From CAZRGV01 sp964599655 (GTDB lineage Bacteria > Planctomycetota > Planctomycetia > Isosphaerales > Isosphaeraceae): DNA of 51,654 bases. The notes under the pieces were generated by a model. It was not told where the DNA came from. It saw only the letters and a list, made by a program, of their open reading frames with translations, and ran no database searches. Below, piece after piece: positions 40,245-49,036 of this stretch. Positions within the stretch are counted from its first letter, which is position 1, and each line of letters begins with the position of its first letter. Location: contig CAZRGV010000031.1 of the NCBI GenBank assembly GCA_964599655.1, positions 1 through 51,654 of the forward strand, written 5' to 3'. Made by a program: the position numbers and the translations under genes.

Positions 40245-42143
40245 ATGTTGTATGCCATTTCTGCAATTATTGTACTATGCTCCGTTGCTTTCGGGCTCTA
40301 CGCTCTCTTTCGAATGCAGGAATTGAGAGTGCAGGTTGCCACACTCCAGCAGGAGTTAGAGGAGCTTGAGGCCGACAGCTTGCGAGAAGTGGAGACTCTA
40401 AAGAGTGAACTATCCAAGCTCGAAAAAATCAGACATATCCCCGAAATAATTGAAAGAGCAAGAAAGTTTGAGGCGGAGGGAAGATTCAAACTGGAGCAGG
40501 CACGGCAGGAAGCGAATACCATCATCCAATGGGCAAAGATCGAAGCTGGGCGACTCAACGACAAGGCTGAGTCAGAGTATAGAAGTGCTCAGCAGAGGGC
40601 TAATGCGATCCTGGCGGATGCCGCCTACCAGGCATCCCTCGAGGCCAAGAGACTAACAGCCAAAGCTGAGACTACGCTGGCCAACGCGAATGATTCACTG
40701 AGGCTGGCCAAGGCCCAAGCCAGCGCGCAGCTCGAGGACGCCCAGAGCAAGGTCAAGGAGATCTTGAAGCAGGCCAAGAAGGAGGCCAAGGAGAAGACTC
40801 AGAGGGCTGAGGCGGTCCTTGACCGAGCTACTGTCTATGCAAATCAGATCCGGCTCAAAGCGGAGGCGGACGCTGAGGCCCTCGCAGGCAAAGCGTACGA
40901 ATCTCGAAGGCTGTACGACCATTATGCCGCTGTCGCCGAGGCTTACAAGAATGCCGTTGAGAAGTATGTGGGCAGTTATCTTGTCCCTTCAACTCACATC
41001 CTCGATGAGCTGGCGCAGCAGTATGGGTTCCACAAAGCTGGTGAACAACTCAAGACCGCTAGAGAGAGAACCAGACTGATGGAGAAAAATCGGACTGCGG
41101 CGACCTGTAACTATCCTGATGGATGGAAAAGAGATTATGCGATTAATTTCATTCTTGCGGCCTTTAATGGCAAGGTGGATACAATCCTGTCCAGAGTCAA
41201 GCCCGCGCAACAGGGAAAGCAAATCCAGGAGATCAAGGATGCCTTTGCCATGGTCAACCAGAGCGGCATGGTTTTCAGGAATGCAAGGATTAATCCCGAG
41301 TATCTCGATTCCAGGCTTGAGGAATACAAGTGGGCCGTTGTCGTCCAGAAACTCAAGCAGAACCAGAGAGAGGAGCAGAGAGCGATTCGAGAGCAGATGA
41401 GAGAAGAAGCGAGATCTAGAAAGGAGTATGAAAGAGCACTGAAGCAAACCCAAAGGGAGGAGGAACTTCTTAACAAGGCTCTTGAGAAAGCGAGGCTTGA
41501 GTTTGCTGCCGCGTCCGCGCAAGAGAGGGCCAAATTGGAGACGCGGATCGCAGAGTTGAGTGCCAGGCTCCAGGAGCAGGAGAGCAAGAAAAGGGCTCTG
41601 TCACAGGCTCAACTCACAAAAACAGGTTATGTGTATATAATATCTAATGTAGGTTCTTTTGGAGAAGACATTTATAAGATTGGATTGACAAGGAGATTGA
41701 ATCCCGAAGAGAGGGTCAGGGAACTGGGAACTGCCAGCGTTCCCTTCCCGTTCGACACTCATGCGATGATCAAGGCGGAAAACGCTCCTGCTCTTGAGGC
41801 TGCCCTTCACAAAAAGTTCTTGTCCTGCAAAGTGAACAAAATAAACAAAAAGAAAGAATATTTCAAGACTAGTATACTTGAAATCAAAAAAGCAGTGGAG
41901 GAACTTGGCCTGGAGGCTGAATGGACCATTACCGCCGAGGCTCAGCAATATAAAGAAACTCTGGCGCTTGAGAAATCCATGAATGATGACCCACAACTCA
42001 AACTGCAATGGCTCAAGGACCAAGAGGCATATGAGAACGCTGCCGCACTGAAAGGAGACACGGAGGATAACGGCGAGATGGTTGAGTCAATGGAAGAAAA
42101 TAAGACAAAGACTCGAAAGTCTAATTTTAAGAATATTCATTAA
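40245..42143 (+). CDS. SNIPE-like anti-phage protein: TM, coiled coil/DUF4041, GIY-YIG (Mug113/T5orf172) nuclease
   Basis: ATG 40245 has GGGAGG 7 nt upstream; 632 residues. A membrane helix (LYAISAIIVLCSVAFGLYAL, residues 2-21) leads into a long Ala/Glu/Lys coiled coil, then a helical region with FHKAGEQLKTARERTRLMEK, YAINFILAAFNGKVD and AFAMVNQSG, which fits DUF4041. From about residue 460 a GIY-YIG nuclease follows: GYVYIISNVG, YKIGLTRRLNPEERVRELG, SVPFPFDTHAMIKAENAPAL, LEAALHKKF and KKEYFK. This is the order described for SNIPE, a membrane-located nuclease that cuts phage DNA on injection. Codon use (many AGA/AGG, ATA) and lower GC differ sharply from all neighbours, and the 3' flank is very A+T-rich, so it was probably acquired horizontally. 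Function is inferred from architecture. Confidence 0.82.
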   Translation: MLYAISAIIVLCSVAFGLYALFRMQELRVQVATLQQELEELEADSLREVETLKSELSKLEKIRHIPEIIERARKFEAEGRFKLEQARQEANTIIQWAKIEAGRLNDKAESEYRSAQQRANAILADAAYQASLEAKRLTAKAETTLANANDSLRLAKAQASAQLEDAQSKVKEILKQAKKEAKEKTQRAEAVLDRATVYANQIRLKAEADAEALAGKAYESRRLYDHYAAVAEAYKNAVEKYVGSYLVPSTHILDELAQQYGFHKAGEQLKTARERTRLMEKNRTAATCNYPDGWKRDYAINFILAAFNGKVDTILSRVKPAQQGKQIQEIKDAFAMVNQSGMVFRNARINPEYLDSRLEEYKWAVVVQKLKQNQREEQRAIREQMREEARSRKEYERALKQTQREEELLNKALEKARLEFAAASAQERAKLETRIAELSARLQEQESKKRALSQAQLTKTGYVYIISNVGSFGEDIYKIGLTRRLNPEERVRELGTASVPFPFDTHAMIKAENAPALEAALHKKFLSCKVNKINKKKEYFKTSILEIKKAVEELGLEAEWTITAEAQQYKETLALEKSMNDDPQLKLQWLKDQEAYENAAALKGDTEDNGEMVESMEENKTKTRKSNFKNIH

Positions 42144-42656
42144 AATAAAGTAAATTATATAAAAGAAAAATATATGCTTCCAAAATTTATAAATCTGATT
42201 CGGTTGATGCGTTGCATCCGAGGGGGCGATCCACGGTGGCCTGTTGTTCCGCGAACGACGGAGTGGACTACAAGGTATAGCCAGATTATTACAGGACCGA
42301 CGATTCGGGGCAAGATGTGTTGGCCAGATGCCGCCTCTATGATCCAGCAAGTGGCGTGGCACGACCTCTGTGACGCCCTAGGGGGGCGGGTTACAGGGGA
42401 CACAACCTCGATTCTGGTCATGGATCGAATTCCTCCCCAATGAATCGAATGCAGGCTGTCCCATTGATCCTTGGTGGGAATCGACGCAAACCAGAGCGAT
42501 TCGTCGGAGTCATTGTGAATCGGGGATTTGCGGTTGGCGAACGGGTGGGCCTTATCTAACCTGGGAGTGAGGCCTCGCTCTGACGAAAATCTGGAGAGAC
42601 GGCTCGGGCGAGGTGGGCGGATTCACTTTCGAGTCGCTGGGCGGCGGAGGCTCGGG
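42144..42656. other. A+T-rich flank and non-coding stretch after the SNIPE-like gene
   Basis: The first about 60 bp are very A+T-rich. An open frame at 42174-42443 (89 codons) has no recognisable family and no good ribosome site; it may be decayed foreign DNA. From about 42440 the composition returns towards that of the chromosome. No terminal inverted repeats were found by eye. Confidence 0.5.
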
Positions 42657-43166
42657 TTGCAGTTCCTGCTGAAAACCGTTTTGTTGTTCGCCGCCACGGC
42701 GGCCGCCGAGTTGGTCGGGTGCTACCTGCCTTATCTGTGGCTTCGTGGAGGGAGACCGGCCTGGATTCTGGTGCCTGCGGCGCTGAGCTTGGGCGTCTTC
42801 GCCTGGCTGCTGAGTCTTCATCCGACGGCGTCCGGCCGGGTTTACGCAGCCTATGGCGGAGTTTATGTCGCGATGGCGGTTCTCTGGCTCTGGGCGGTCG
42901 ATGGCGTGCGTCCGGGCCGTTGGGATCTCCTGGGTGCGGCGGTTTCGCTCCTGGGAATGGCGATCATCATGTTCGCGCCTCGTGATACGACTACGGGTTC
43001 GGTACGATCGTTGCATCCAGGGAGCCGGGCATCCTCGGCGGGGTCGTCGTTGTCGGCCCAATTGAGGAAATGCGATGAGGTTGGTGTATCGGGATCTGGG
43101 CGAAAGACGACTGGGGAGGTTGAGGCGCCGGCGGCGGGCGACGGGGGCCAGGCGTCGGATTCATGA
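42657..43166 (+). CDS. YnfA/UPF0060-family membrane protein with extended tail
   Basis: TTG 42657 is chosen because GGAGG lies 6 nt upstream and the protein then begins like YnfA: LQFLLKTVLLFAATAAAELVGCYLPYLWL. The four-helix small-transporter core is clear, including LSLHPTASGRVYAAYGGVYV and WAVDGVRPGRWDLLGAAVSL. YnfA-type proteins belong to the drug/metabolite transporter superfamily and have been linked to efflux in enterobacteria. The family usually ends soon after the fourth helix (about 108 residues). Here about 60 hydrophilic Ser/Gly-rich residues follow MFAPRD, giving 169 in total. The tail may be a genuine extension or result from a sequence error near 42980-43000. Confidence 0.85.
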   Translation: MQFLLKTVLLFAATAAAELVGCYLPYLWLRGGRPAWILVPAALSLGVFAWLLSLHPTASGRVYAAYGGVYVAMAVLWLWAVDGVRPGRWDLLGAAVSLLGMAIIMFAPRDTTTGSVRSLHPGSRASSAGSSLSAQLRKCDEVGVSGSGRKTTGEVEAPAAGDGGQASDS

Positions 43167-43338
43167 ACGGCTTTCGACTCCTTCTGGCGTGTGGATCGAC
43201 GACGGGTTAAACTAGAAGTCGGTTACTGCTGGGCCTGTTTATGGAACTCGCCCGAGTCGGATCACGCGACCGGTCACACCCAGCCTTGCCGGAACGCAAC
43301 GTCTTCGCTGTTGCTCCTCGATGCTGGAGGGGAAATTT

Positions 43339-43755
43339 ATGGACCCTGAGATTGTGCCTGTCGTCCAGCAGAGTTTCGGCCGTTGTTTGTTGAATAAAAC
43401 CCAGCCGAGGAGTTTTCTCGACGCGTTCTATGAGGAGTTTCTCGCGAGCGATCCTCGGATCAAGCCGATGTTTTCCAAAACAGACATGGAGAGGCAAAAG
43501 AGTCTGTTGCGGCAGGGGCTCGTCATGCTCATCATGTTCGGGAGTGGCTCTCCGATGGCAAAAACGGCCGTCGATCAGCTGGCCTTGAAACATGACCACA
43601 ACCACTTGAACGTCGATCCAGGGTTGTATCGGCTCTGGAAGAAAAGTCTGCTCTCGTGTGTAAAAGCGTATGATCCGAAGTACGATGACAAGATCAACGA
43701 TAAATGGAGCGAGATTCTTGATCTTGGCATCAATGTGATGAAGGAGGCGTATTGA
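43339..43755 (+). CDS. Single-domain globin
   Basis: ATG 43339 has GGAGGGG 7 nt upstream; 138 residues. The globin pattern is visible: a helix A/B region QQSFGRCLLNKTQPRSFLDA, F45 in the CD corner (IKPMFSKTD), and proximal histidine H85 in LALKHDHNHLNVDPGLYRLW, a typical F-helix sequence preceding the G helix. The C-terminal helix WSEILDLGINVMKEAY closes the fold. No reductase or signalling domain is fused. It probably binds oxygen or nitric oxide through haem in the cytoplasm. The exact class (single-domain globin versus sensor-derived) is not resolved. It is convergent with the beta-propeller gene. Confidence 0.85.
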   Translation: MDPEIVPVVQQSFGRCLLNKTQPRSFLDAFYEEFLASDPRIKPMFSKTDMERQKSLLRQGLVMLIMFGSGSPMAKTAVDQLALKHDHNHLNVDPGLYRLWKKSLLSCVKAYDPKYDDKINDKWSEILDLGINVMKEAY

Positions 43756-43863
43756 CGGACGGCTTGAGCTCGGGAAGTGTGTTTCGAGCCAGCGGATTCC
43801 GTGGCGGGCTTCCGCCTATTGAGTTTGTCAGTGTACATACGATACGTGCGGTCAAGCACGGTT

Positions 43864-44802
43864 CTAACGGTCGTTTGGCGCGCGCGAGTCGAGGATCCTG
43901 GTGGCGGCGAGGCTATTTCCGAAGGTCTTGAAGTCGTTGAAGGTCCAGACGATCTTCTTGTTTCGGGTGACCTCGAAGATTTGTGGGTTGTCGGGTCCGG
44001 CGTGAGTGTTGCCGACGAGGAGATTGCCGTTGGGGCGGAGTTGAAGGGTGGTTACCCAGGCGAGCCGGATGTCGGGCAGCTCGTCGTGTTCGAGGGACCA
44101 GGCGACCTTACCCTCGGGCGTGATCTCGATGACGCGGTTGCCATTGCCGGCGGCGATGAGGGTGTTGCCGCTTTCGAGGCGAAGGGCGCCGAAGACCTCG
44201 GTGCCGTGGCCTTCGGGTCCGTGGCCGGGCGAACGAGGGCGGTCGGCGAGGTCGAGGGTGTAGGACCAGACGACGTTGCCGTTGGTGTCGTATTCGCGGA
44301 CCGTTCCGTCGGCCTCATGGCAGACGAGGTAATGCCCGTTTTCGAGCTTTCGGGCGAGCCTGGTGTCGCGATGTGGGTGGGGATGGTCGACCTTGAGGGG
44401 GATCTGGCGGACGATTTTGCCGTGGCGATCGACCTCGACGAGTCGGCGGTTGCCGCTTTCGGCGATCATCGTGAGGCCGTCCGCCAGGCGCTGGAAGGCG
44501 TGGATCTCGACGTGATCGACGCCCTGGAGCGGTTCAGCCTTGTAGCTCCAGACGACCTGTTTCGCGGGTGTCATCTCGACGACGGTATCACGGCCGGTGG
44601 GAAAAAGGATGTTGCCGTTTGGAAGCATTTCGAGGTCGTGGACTTCGGCCGGCGCGGGGTGTTCCCACGAGACGCGACCATCGGGCTCGACGATGGCGAC
44701 GTGGCCGCGATCGGCGCCGAGCACGCGGTACGAACGCGGGTTCTGGGCCATCACGGGCGTGGTCAGTGAGAGTGACAGCACGGAGAGGATTGCAAGTCGC
44801 AT
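43864..44802 (-). CDS. Exported beta-propeller protein (ASST/PQQ-like repeats)
   Basis: A 312-residue protein with a signal peptide (MRLAILSVLSLSLTTPVMA, cleavage before QNPRS). It contains repeated blades of the type VHDLEMLPNGNILFPTGRDT, VVEMTPAKQVVWSYK, GHYLVCHEADGTVREYDTNG, NTLIAAGNGNRVIEITPEGK and NGNLLVGNTHAGPDNPQIFE. PNGN-plus-VVW/KIVW repeats are shared with the arylsulfotransferase-like protein encoded at 6721-8769, but the extra domains are missing. Whether it is an enzyme or only a binding propeller is unclear. It lies downstream of the M16 peptidase genes on the same strand, separated by a long perfect inverted repeat. Confidence 0.78.
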   Translation of the reverse strand: MRLAILSVLSLSLTTPVMAQNPRSYRVLGADRGHVAIVEPDGRVSWEHPAPAEVHDLEMLPNGNILFPTGRDTVVEMTPAKQVVWSYKAEPLQGVDHVEIHAFQRLADGLTMIAESGNRRLVEVDRHGKIVRQIPLKVDHPHPHRDTRLARKLENGHYLVCHEADGTVREYDTNGNVVWSYTLDLADRPRSPGHGPEGHGTEVFGALRLESGNTLIAAGNGNRVIEITPEGKVAWSLEHDELPDIRLAWVTTLQLRPNGNLLVGNTHAGPDNPQIFEVTRNKKIVWTFNDFKTFGNSLAATRILDSRAPNDR

Positions 44803-44891
44803 AACGTTCGTACTCTGAAGTGGGTGCCGATCTGGGTCGATGGCTGGTCAGTCACGTTCGGTCGTCCGGTGCGGCGGACGCGATCCGCCCG

Positions 44892-44947
44892 GTTTCAATC
44901 CGAGGACTGGCATCTCGAAGACTCGGAGCCAGTCCTCGGATTGAAAC
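44892..44947 (-). terminator. Long perfect inverted repeat, 20-bp arms
   Basis: GTTTCAATCCGAGGACTGGC (44892-44911) and GCCAGTCCTCGGATTGAAAC (44928-44947) are exact complements around a 16-nt loop. It begins 7 nt past the stop of the second M16 gene. It probably acts as a terminator or 3' stabiliser for that operon. A U tract is lacking. Confidence 0.7.
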
Positions 44948-44953
44948 AGCCGC

Positions 44954-46462
44954 TTATTTCTCGAAGAGGGACTCGGCGGGAACGATGGTGACCTTGACCT
45001 CGCCGAGGGGGAGCCTGGCGATGATCTTGTCCTCGGCGAGGATCGTTTCAGGGGTGCCCTCAGTGTCATAGGTGATGGGCGTGGGCTGGCCGGAGAGGAG
45101 CAGGTTGCGGAGGGCCTTGGCGTCCTGGGTGACGATGGCCACCTGCATGCCTTTTGACTTGAGGTGGCGGCGGACGGCAGCGTTGACCTGCTCGACGGTG
45201 AGCTTTGGCAGGCGGCGCTGGAGTTCGGTGACGAGGTCGTCTCGATCGTAGAGGCCGCCCTCCATTGCGTAGCCGAGGCGTCGCGAGAGGGTCTGAACCC
45301 AGAGGTTGCTGTAGTTCAGCAGGAACGAACGGGTGACCTCGAAGTCTTGTTCACTCATACCCTCGTCCACGAGTTTGTTCAACTCATACAGAGCCGCGCG
45401 GAGGGCGAAACCAGCCTTGTCGTGCGGGACGGGGCGGATCCAGATGGAAAAGTATTGCTGTCGACGGGGATTGTTCGGGATCGGAAGGTTGCTGGCGCCT
45501 TCCTGAATGAAATCCTCGATATACGAGTAATCGCCGTAGTTGAGCCCTCGGTCGCGCCGGAGGTGCTGCATGAGCTTGCCGTTGAAGGTGCGATGCTCGC
45601 CGAGGTAGGAGTTGGCGACGGCGAGGGCGTAGAAGTCGTCGTCGCGGCGAGTGACGTCGAGCGGGAAGCCGAAGGAGATGGCGGTGGCGTCGGCCGGCTT
45701 CTCGACGATGGTGACGTCGAGCCCCTGAGGTGCCTTCACCTCGGGCAGGATGGGGATCTTGCCCGAGCCGTCGGGCAGGGCGTTGAGGTCGTCTCGAAAC
45801 GTGTTCACGAAGGCGTTGTCGGCGCCTCCGGCCACGCCGATCTGGACGGTCGCGCGGCCGTAGTGGGCCTTGTGGAAGGCCTTCACGTCGTCAATCGTGA
45901 TGGCCTTGAGCCCCTGCACGGAGCCGAGGTTGACGTGGCCGTAGGGGTGGCCGGGGCCGTAGATCTTGAGTTGAAGGACCTGCTTTCCGAGCTCCTCGTC
46001 GTTGCCACCGCGGAGGAACTTGGTGAGATAGTCGAGCGCCTGGTTGCGGAGCCGTTCGAAGTCTTCTTCAGCGAAGCGCGGAGACGTGAGCATCTGGGCC
46101 ATGATTTTTTCATAGGCGGCCAGATTGTCGCGATGGATGACCCCCGAGAAGACGGTAACTTCCTTGTGGCACTGGTGCGAGAGGTCGGCGGCCATGGGGT
46201 AGAATTTTCTGAGGATCTCTTCATAAGAGAGATCCTTGCTACCTCCCTCGGCGATGAGCGAGGCAGTCAGCGCGGCCAGACCCTCCTTTCCGGAGGGATC
46301 GTTCTGAGCGCCGGCCAGGACGATGACGCGGAGCGCCACCAGGGGACTGGACGCGGAGGGAAGATAGGTGGTCAGCGGAGGCTTTGGCTCCTGGGCGTGT
46401 GAAATGGGGGCCAGGGTGACGGCGATGGCGAGGGCGGTCGTGGTGAGGAGAGTCGGGTTCAT
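44954..46462 (-). CDS. M16-family peptidase-like protein, non-catalytic partner
   Basis: A 502-residue protein with signal peptide (LLTTTALAIAVTLAPISHA). The family fold is clear from LVALRVIVLAGAQNDPSGKE, GLAALTASLIAEGGSKDLSY, AFHKAHYGRATVQIGVAGGA and SRRLGYAMEGGLYDRDDLV. The zinc-binding HxxEH motif is absent at the expected place after GLAALTASL. It is therefore the inactive half of a paired M16 system, analogous to the alpha subunit of mitochondrial processing peptidase. Its ATG overlaps the stop of the catalytic partner (4 nt), so they are translated together and probably form a heterodimer in the periplasm. Confidence 0.88.
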   Translation of the reverse strand: MNPTLLTTTALAIAVTLAPISHAQEPKPPLTTYLPSASSPLVALRVIVLAGAQNDPSGKEGLAALTASLIAEGGSKDLSYEEILRKFYPMAADLSHQCHKEVTVFSGVIHRDNLAAYEKIMAQMLTSPRFAEEDFERLRNQALDYLTKFLRGGNDEELGKQVLQLKIYGPGHPYGHVNLGSVQGLKAITIDDVKAFHKAHYGRATVQIGVAGGADNAFVNTFRDDLNALPDGSGKIPILPEVKAPQGLDVTIVEKPADATAISFGFPLDVTRRDDDFYALAVANSYLGEHRTFNGKLMQHLRRDRGLNYGDYSYIEDFIQEGASNLPIPNNPRRQQYFSIWIRPVPHDKAGFALRAALYELNKLVDEGMSEQDFEVTRSFLLNYSNLWVQTLSRRLGYAMEGGLYDRDDLVTELQRRLPKLTVEQVNAAVRRHLKSKGMQVAIVTQDAKALRNLLLSGQPTPITYDTEGTPETILAEDKIIARLPLGEVKVTIVPAESLFEK

Positions 46463-47817
46463 CGGGGGCTGGCCTCCGCTTTCGTTTCGAGGGTCACCAC
46501 GGTCCGGTTGGTCGGGGCGAAGTAGCGGCCGGCGACGCGCTGAAGGTCAGCGGGGGTCAGTGCGTCGAAGGCGGCATAGAGGTCGTTCATGGCGTCGGGT
46601 CGGCCGGTGACGGCGATTGAATCGGCCACGGCGCCGGCGACGGCGTCAGCATTGACGAGCGAGCCGGCGAAGGCGTAACGCAGGTGCGACTTGATGGCAC
46701 CGAGGCGGGCCGGATCAATGGGGGTTTTCGCAGCCTCGGCCAGGGCCATCTCGATGCGGGACTTGACGTGGGCGACGTCGCTCGACTCGCGGACGAGAGC
46801 GAAGACCGTGAACAGGCCGGGGTCGCGCTTGTATTCGGCGTCAGCACCCATCTGGGCGACTTTCTGCTCTTTGAGGACGAGCTGCTCGTAGAGCGGGCTG
46901 GTCTCGCCGAAGAGGGCCTCGGCGAGGGCGCCCAGGGCCGCCGCGTCGGGATTCTTTGGATTACCGTTGGGAATATGGTAACCCATGTAGAGAATTGGCA
47001 ATGTGGGTGTGGGCCAGGTCAAAGCGGCGGTGCGTTCCTCGGTCTGGGGCGGCTCGGTGGGAATCTCGACCTGAGCATGGCCGCGCTTCCAGCTTCCGTA
47101 GTACGTTTTCGCCAGCGAGACCAGACGGTTGTGATCGACGTCTCCGGCGACGATGATCGCGCAGTTCTCGGGCCGATACCAGCGGTCGAAGAAGGTCTTA
47201 CTGTAGGCGTACTGGTTGGGCATATCCTTGATGTCGGCCAGGAAACCGATGGTGGTGTGCTTGTACGTATGGGTTGTGTACGCCTTGTCCTGCATGGACT
47301 CGTTGAGGATGAGGAAGGGGGACGAGGCGCTTTTGTTGTACTCGCCCAGCACCGCGCGGGCTTCTTTCTGGAAGGCCGGCTGGTCGTACTCGAGGTTCTG
47401 GAAGCGGTCGGACTCGAGCTCCATAACCTTCTCGAGGGCCGAGGCGGGAACGGTCAGGTAGTAGCGGGTCCAGTCGTCGGAGGTACTGGCGTTGAAGTTG
47501 GCGCCCAGGGCCTTGAGGGCGTCGTTGTACGCGTCCTCCGAGTACTTTTTGGTTCCTCGGAACATCATGTGCTCAAAAAAGTGAGCAAAGCCGGTGAGCC
47601 CCTTCTCGACTTCATTGCGGGAGCCGGTGCGGACCAGGGTGTAATAGGCGATGATGCCCGGAGAGTCGTAGGGGACGGAGAGGACTGTCAGGCCGTTATC
47701 GAGGGTGGTTTCCTGGATCGGGTAGGGGAAGACCGGTTCGGCCGCGCGGCTGAGACCGGTGAGCGCCACCAGGCCGCCGATGACGGCCGGGAGCGTAAGC
47801 CAGGGTCGATTTCGCAT
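46459..47817 (-). CDS. M16-family zinc peptidase, catalytic subunit
   Basis: A 452-residue exported peptidase (signal MRNRPWLTLPAVIGGLVALT...SRAAEP). The inverted zinc motif HFFEH occurs in GLTGFAHFFEHMMFRGTKKY, and the downstream glutamate lies in QKEARAVLGEYNKS, about 75 residues later, as in pitrilysin-family enzymes. The C-terminal non-catalytic M16 half is present (YDPDLFTVFALVRESS-like RDPGLFTVFALVRE and RYFAPTNRTVVTLE). It likely degrades peptides outside the cytoplasm together with the HxxEH-lacking partner encoded next. GGAGG lies about 12 nt before ATG 47817. Confidence 0.92.
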   Translation of the reverse strand: MRNRPWLTLPAVIGGLVALTGLSRAAEPVFPYPIQETTLDNGLTVLSVPYDSPGIIAYYTLVRTGSRNEVEKGLTGFAHFFEHMMFRGTKKYSEDAYNDALKALGANFNASTSDDWTRYYLTVPASALEKVMELESDRFQNLEYDQPAFQKEARAVLGEYNKSASSPFLILNESMQDKAYTTHTYKHTTIGFLADIKDMPNQYAYSKTFFDRWYRPENCAIIVAGDVDHNRLVSLAKTYYGSWKRGHAQVEIPTEPPQTEERTAALTWPTPTLPILYMGYHIPNGNPKNPDAAALGALAEALFGETSPLYEQLVLKEQKVAQMGADAEYKRDPGLFTVFALVRESSDVAHVKSRIEMALAEAAKTPIDPARLGAIKSHLRYAFAGSLVNADAVAGAVADSIAVTGRPDAMNDLYAAFDALTPADLQRVAGRYFAPTNRTVVTLETKAEASPR

Positions 47818-47945
47818 CGTATCGCGTGCCTCCGTTGCGAGTCGAGTGACGACGCCGGCGCGTCCGGCGGACCCCCCGTTTTGTCCGACGGTGAGGATTT
47901 CGCACGAACGCGCGCGGGCTATTTCCGGGACGATGATTCTTCTTA

Positions 47946-49007
47946 TTACTTTGTTTTGAAGTTTTGCGATGGGCCGTCCTCGCCGATCTGGACCGTGAAT
48001 TCGGAGCCGTCGGGCGAGACCGAAACGTGAATGAACTGGCCGCCGGACTCGTCCTTGTTGGCGATGAGGGCGGGGTCGGTGTTATCGTCGGGGCCCGTCG
48101 CCGCGTTCTTGTGCAGTTGATAAGCAGCCTTGATCGAAGGGATTGACCGCAGGAGTTTGACGACCGCGGGCGAGCCCCCCTTGCGAGGACCGTTGTTCAT
48201 GATGGCCACGGTTGGCGCAATGGTTTTGACGAGTGTGGGGTGGTTGGAAATGTCCATGCCATGGTGGGTCACCTGGTAGAGGTCGACGGATCCGATACTG
48301 TTAATGGGACAGACGAGCTTTTTCTCGACGTTCCAGGTGAGGTCGCCGCAATCGAGGAAGTCGAACTTCGCGTGGTGGACGATCAAGGCGAGGCTCCGGG
48401 CATTGTCGGAAGGATCGACCGGTTTGTCGGGCGGAGCCGACTCGCAGAGAGGGTTGGCCGGCTCGGCCGGTGAGGGGCGGACGATCACGTTGCCGCCGGA
48501 GGCGAGAATGATGGCCTCGACCGAGCCCTTGAGGGGCAACGAGTCGCCGGGCCGAAGCGCCTTGCGCTTGCCCTGGCTAGCCTTCCGATAGGCGATTCCG
48601 AGCGGATCGTCGGGCTTTGGTCCATCGGGGAAGTCGAGGCCGGAGAGGTTGTCCTCGGGCAGGCCGCGGTCCCAGAAGTGGTCGATCCGCAGGCGCTTCG
48701 CGAGTCCTTCGACGCCGCCGAAGTGGTCGCGGTGCCAGTGGGTGGTGACCAGGTGGTCGAGATGGTCAAGGCCGGCAAGGTCTTTGAGCACATGTTCGAT
48801 GCGCTTCGGGTCTCGGTCGTCGAAGCCGGGCCAGCCCGAATCGATCAGGATGGATTCTTTCTCTGGCGTGACGATCAGGGTCGCGGCGCCTCCCATGACG
48901 TCGATGAAGTAGAGATCGAGTCCTTGCGAGGGGGGCACACCGGCCCCGCCGAGAAGCACGACGGCGGCCAGGGCGAGAACGACGCGCGTCGGTCCAGAAG
49001 CTCGCAT
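47946..49007 (-). CDS. Exported metallo-beta-lactamase-fold hydrolase
   Basis: A 353-residue protein with signal peptide (VVLALAAVVLLGGAG). The metal site is VTTHWHRDHFGG (HxHxDH), with further ligands in LDCGDLTW and VTHHGMDIS. LDLYFIDVMGGAATLIVTPE and ESILIDSGWPG are typical of the ComEC-like branch of the MBL fold, here as a stand-alone exported domain without the ComEC membrane channel. The substrate is unknown; a phosphoester or nucleic acid is possible. It precedes the M16 pair on the same strand at 128 nt and lies 29 nt after the dimethylformamidase-like gene. Confidence 0.85.
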   Translation of the reverse strand: MRASGPTRVVLALAAVVLLGGAGVPPSQGLDLYFIDVMGGAATLIVTPEKESILIDSGWPGFDDRDPKRIEHVLKDLAGLDHLDHLVTTHWHRDHFGGVEGLAKRLRIDHFWDRGLPEDNLSGLDFPDGPKPDDPLGIAYRKASQGKRKALRPGDSLPLKGSVEAIILASGGNVIVRPSPAEPANPLCESAPPDKPVDPSDNARSLALIVHHAKFDFLDCGDLTWNVEKKLVCPINSIGSVDLYQVTHHGMDISNHPTLVKTIAPTVAIMNNGPRKGGSPAVVKLLRSIPSIKAAYQLHKNAATGPDDNTDPALIANKDESGGQFIHVSVSPDGSEFTVQIGEDGPSQNFKTK

Positions 49008-49036
49008 GTGAGGATTCTCTCGTTTACGGGGCCGTT

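Noticed and set aside
42174..42443. Possible small gene downstream of the SNIPE-like gene
   Set aside because: No ribosome site, no family resemblance and odd composition; left as possible decayed foreign DNA.
44892..44947. CRISPR repeat, because of the ATTGAAAC-type ends
   Set aside because: Only a single palindromic unit is present, with no spaced copies and no cas genes.
45164..46402. Plus-strand open frame opposite the second M16 gene
   Set aside because: Val/Gly/Asp-rich shadow composition, no motif; the minus strand carries a coupled M16 gene.
46684..48030. Plus-strand open frame opposite the catalytic M16 gene
   Set aside because: Shadow of a gene with an HFFEH zinc motif and signal peptide.
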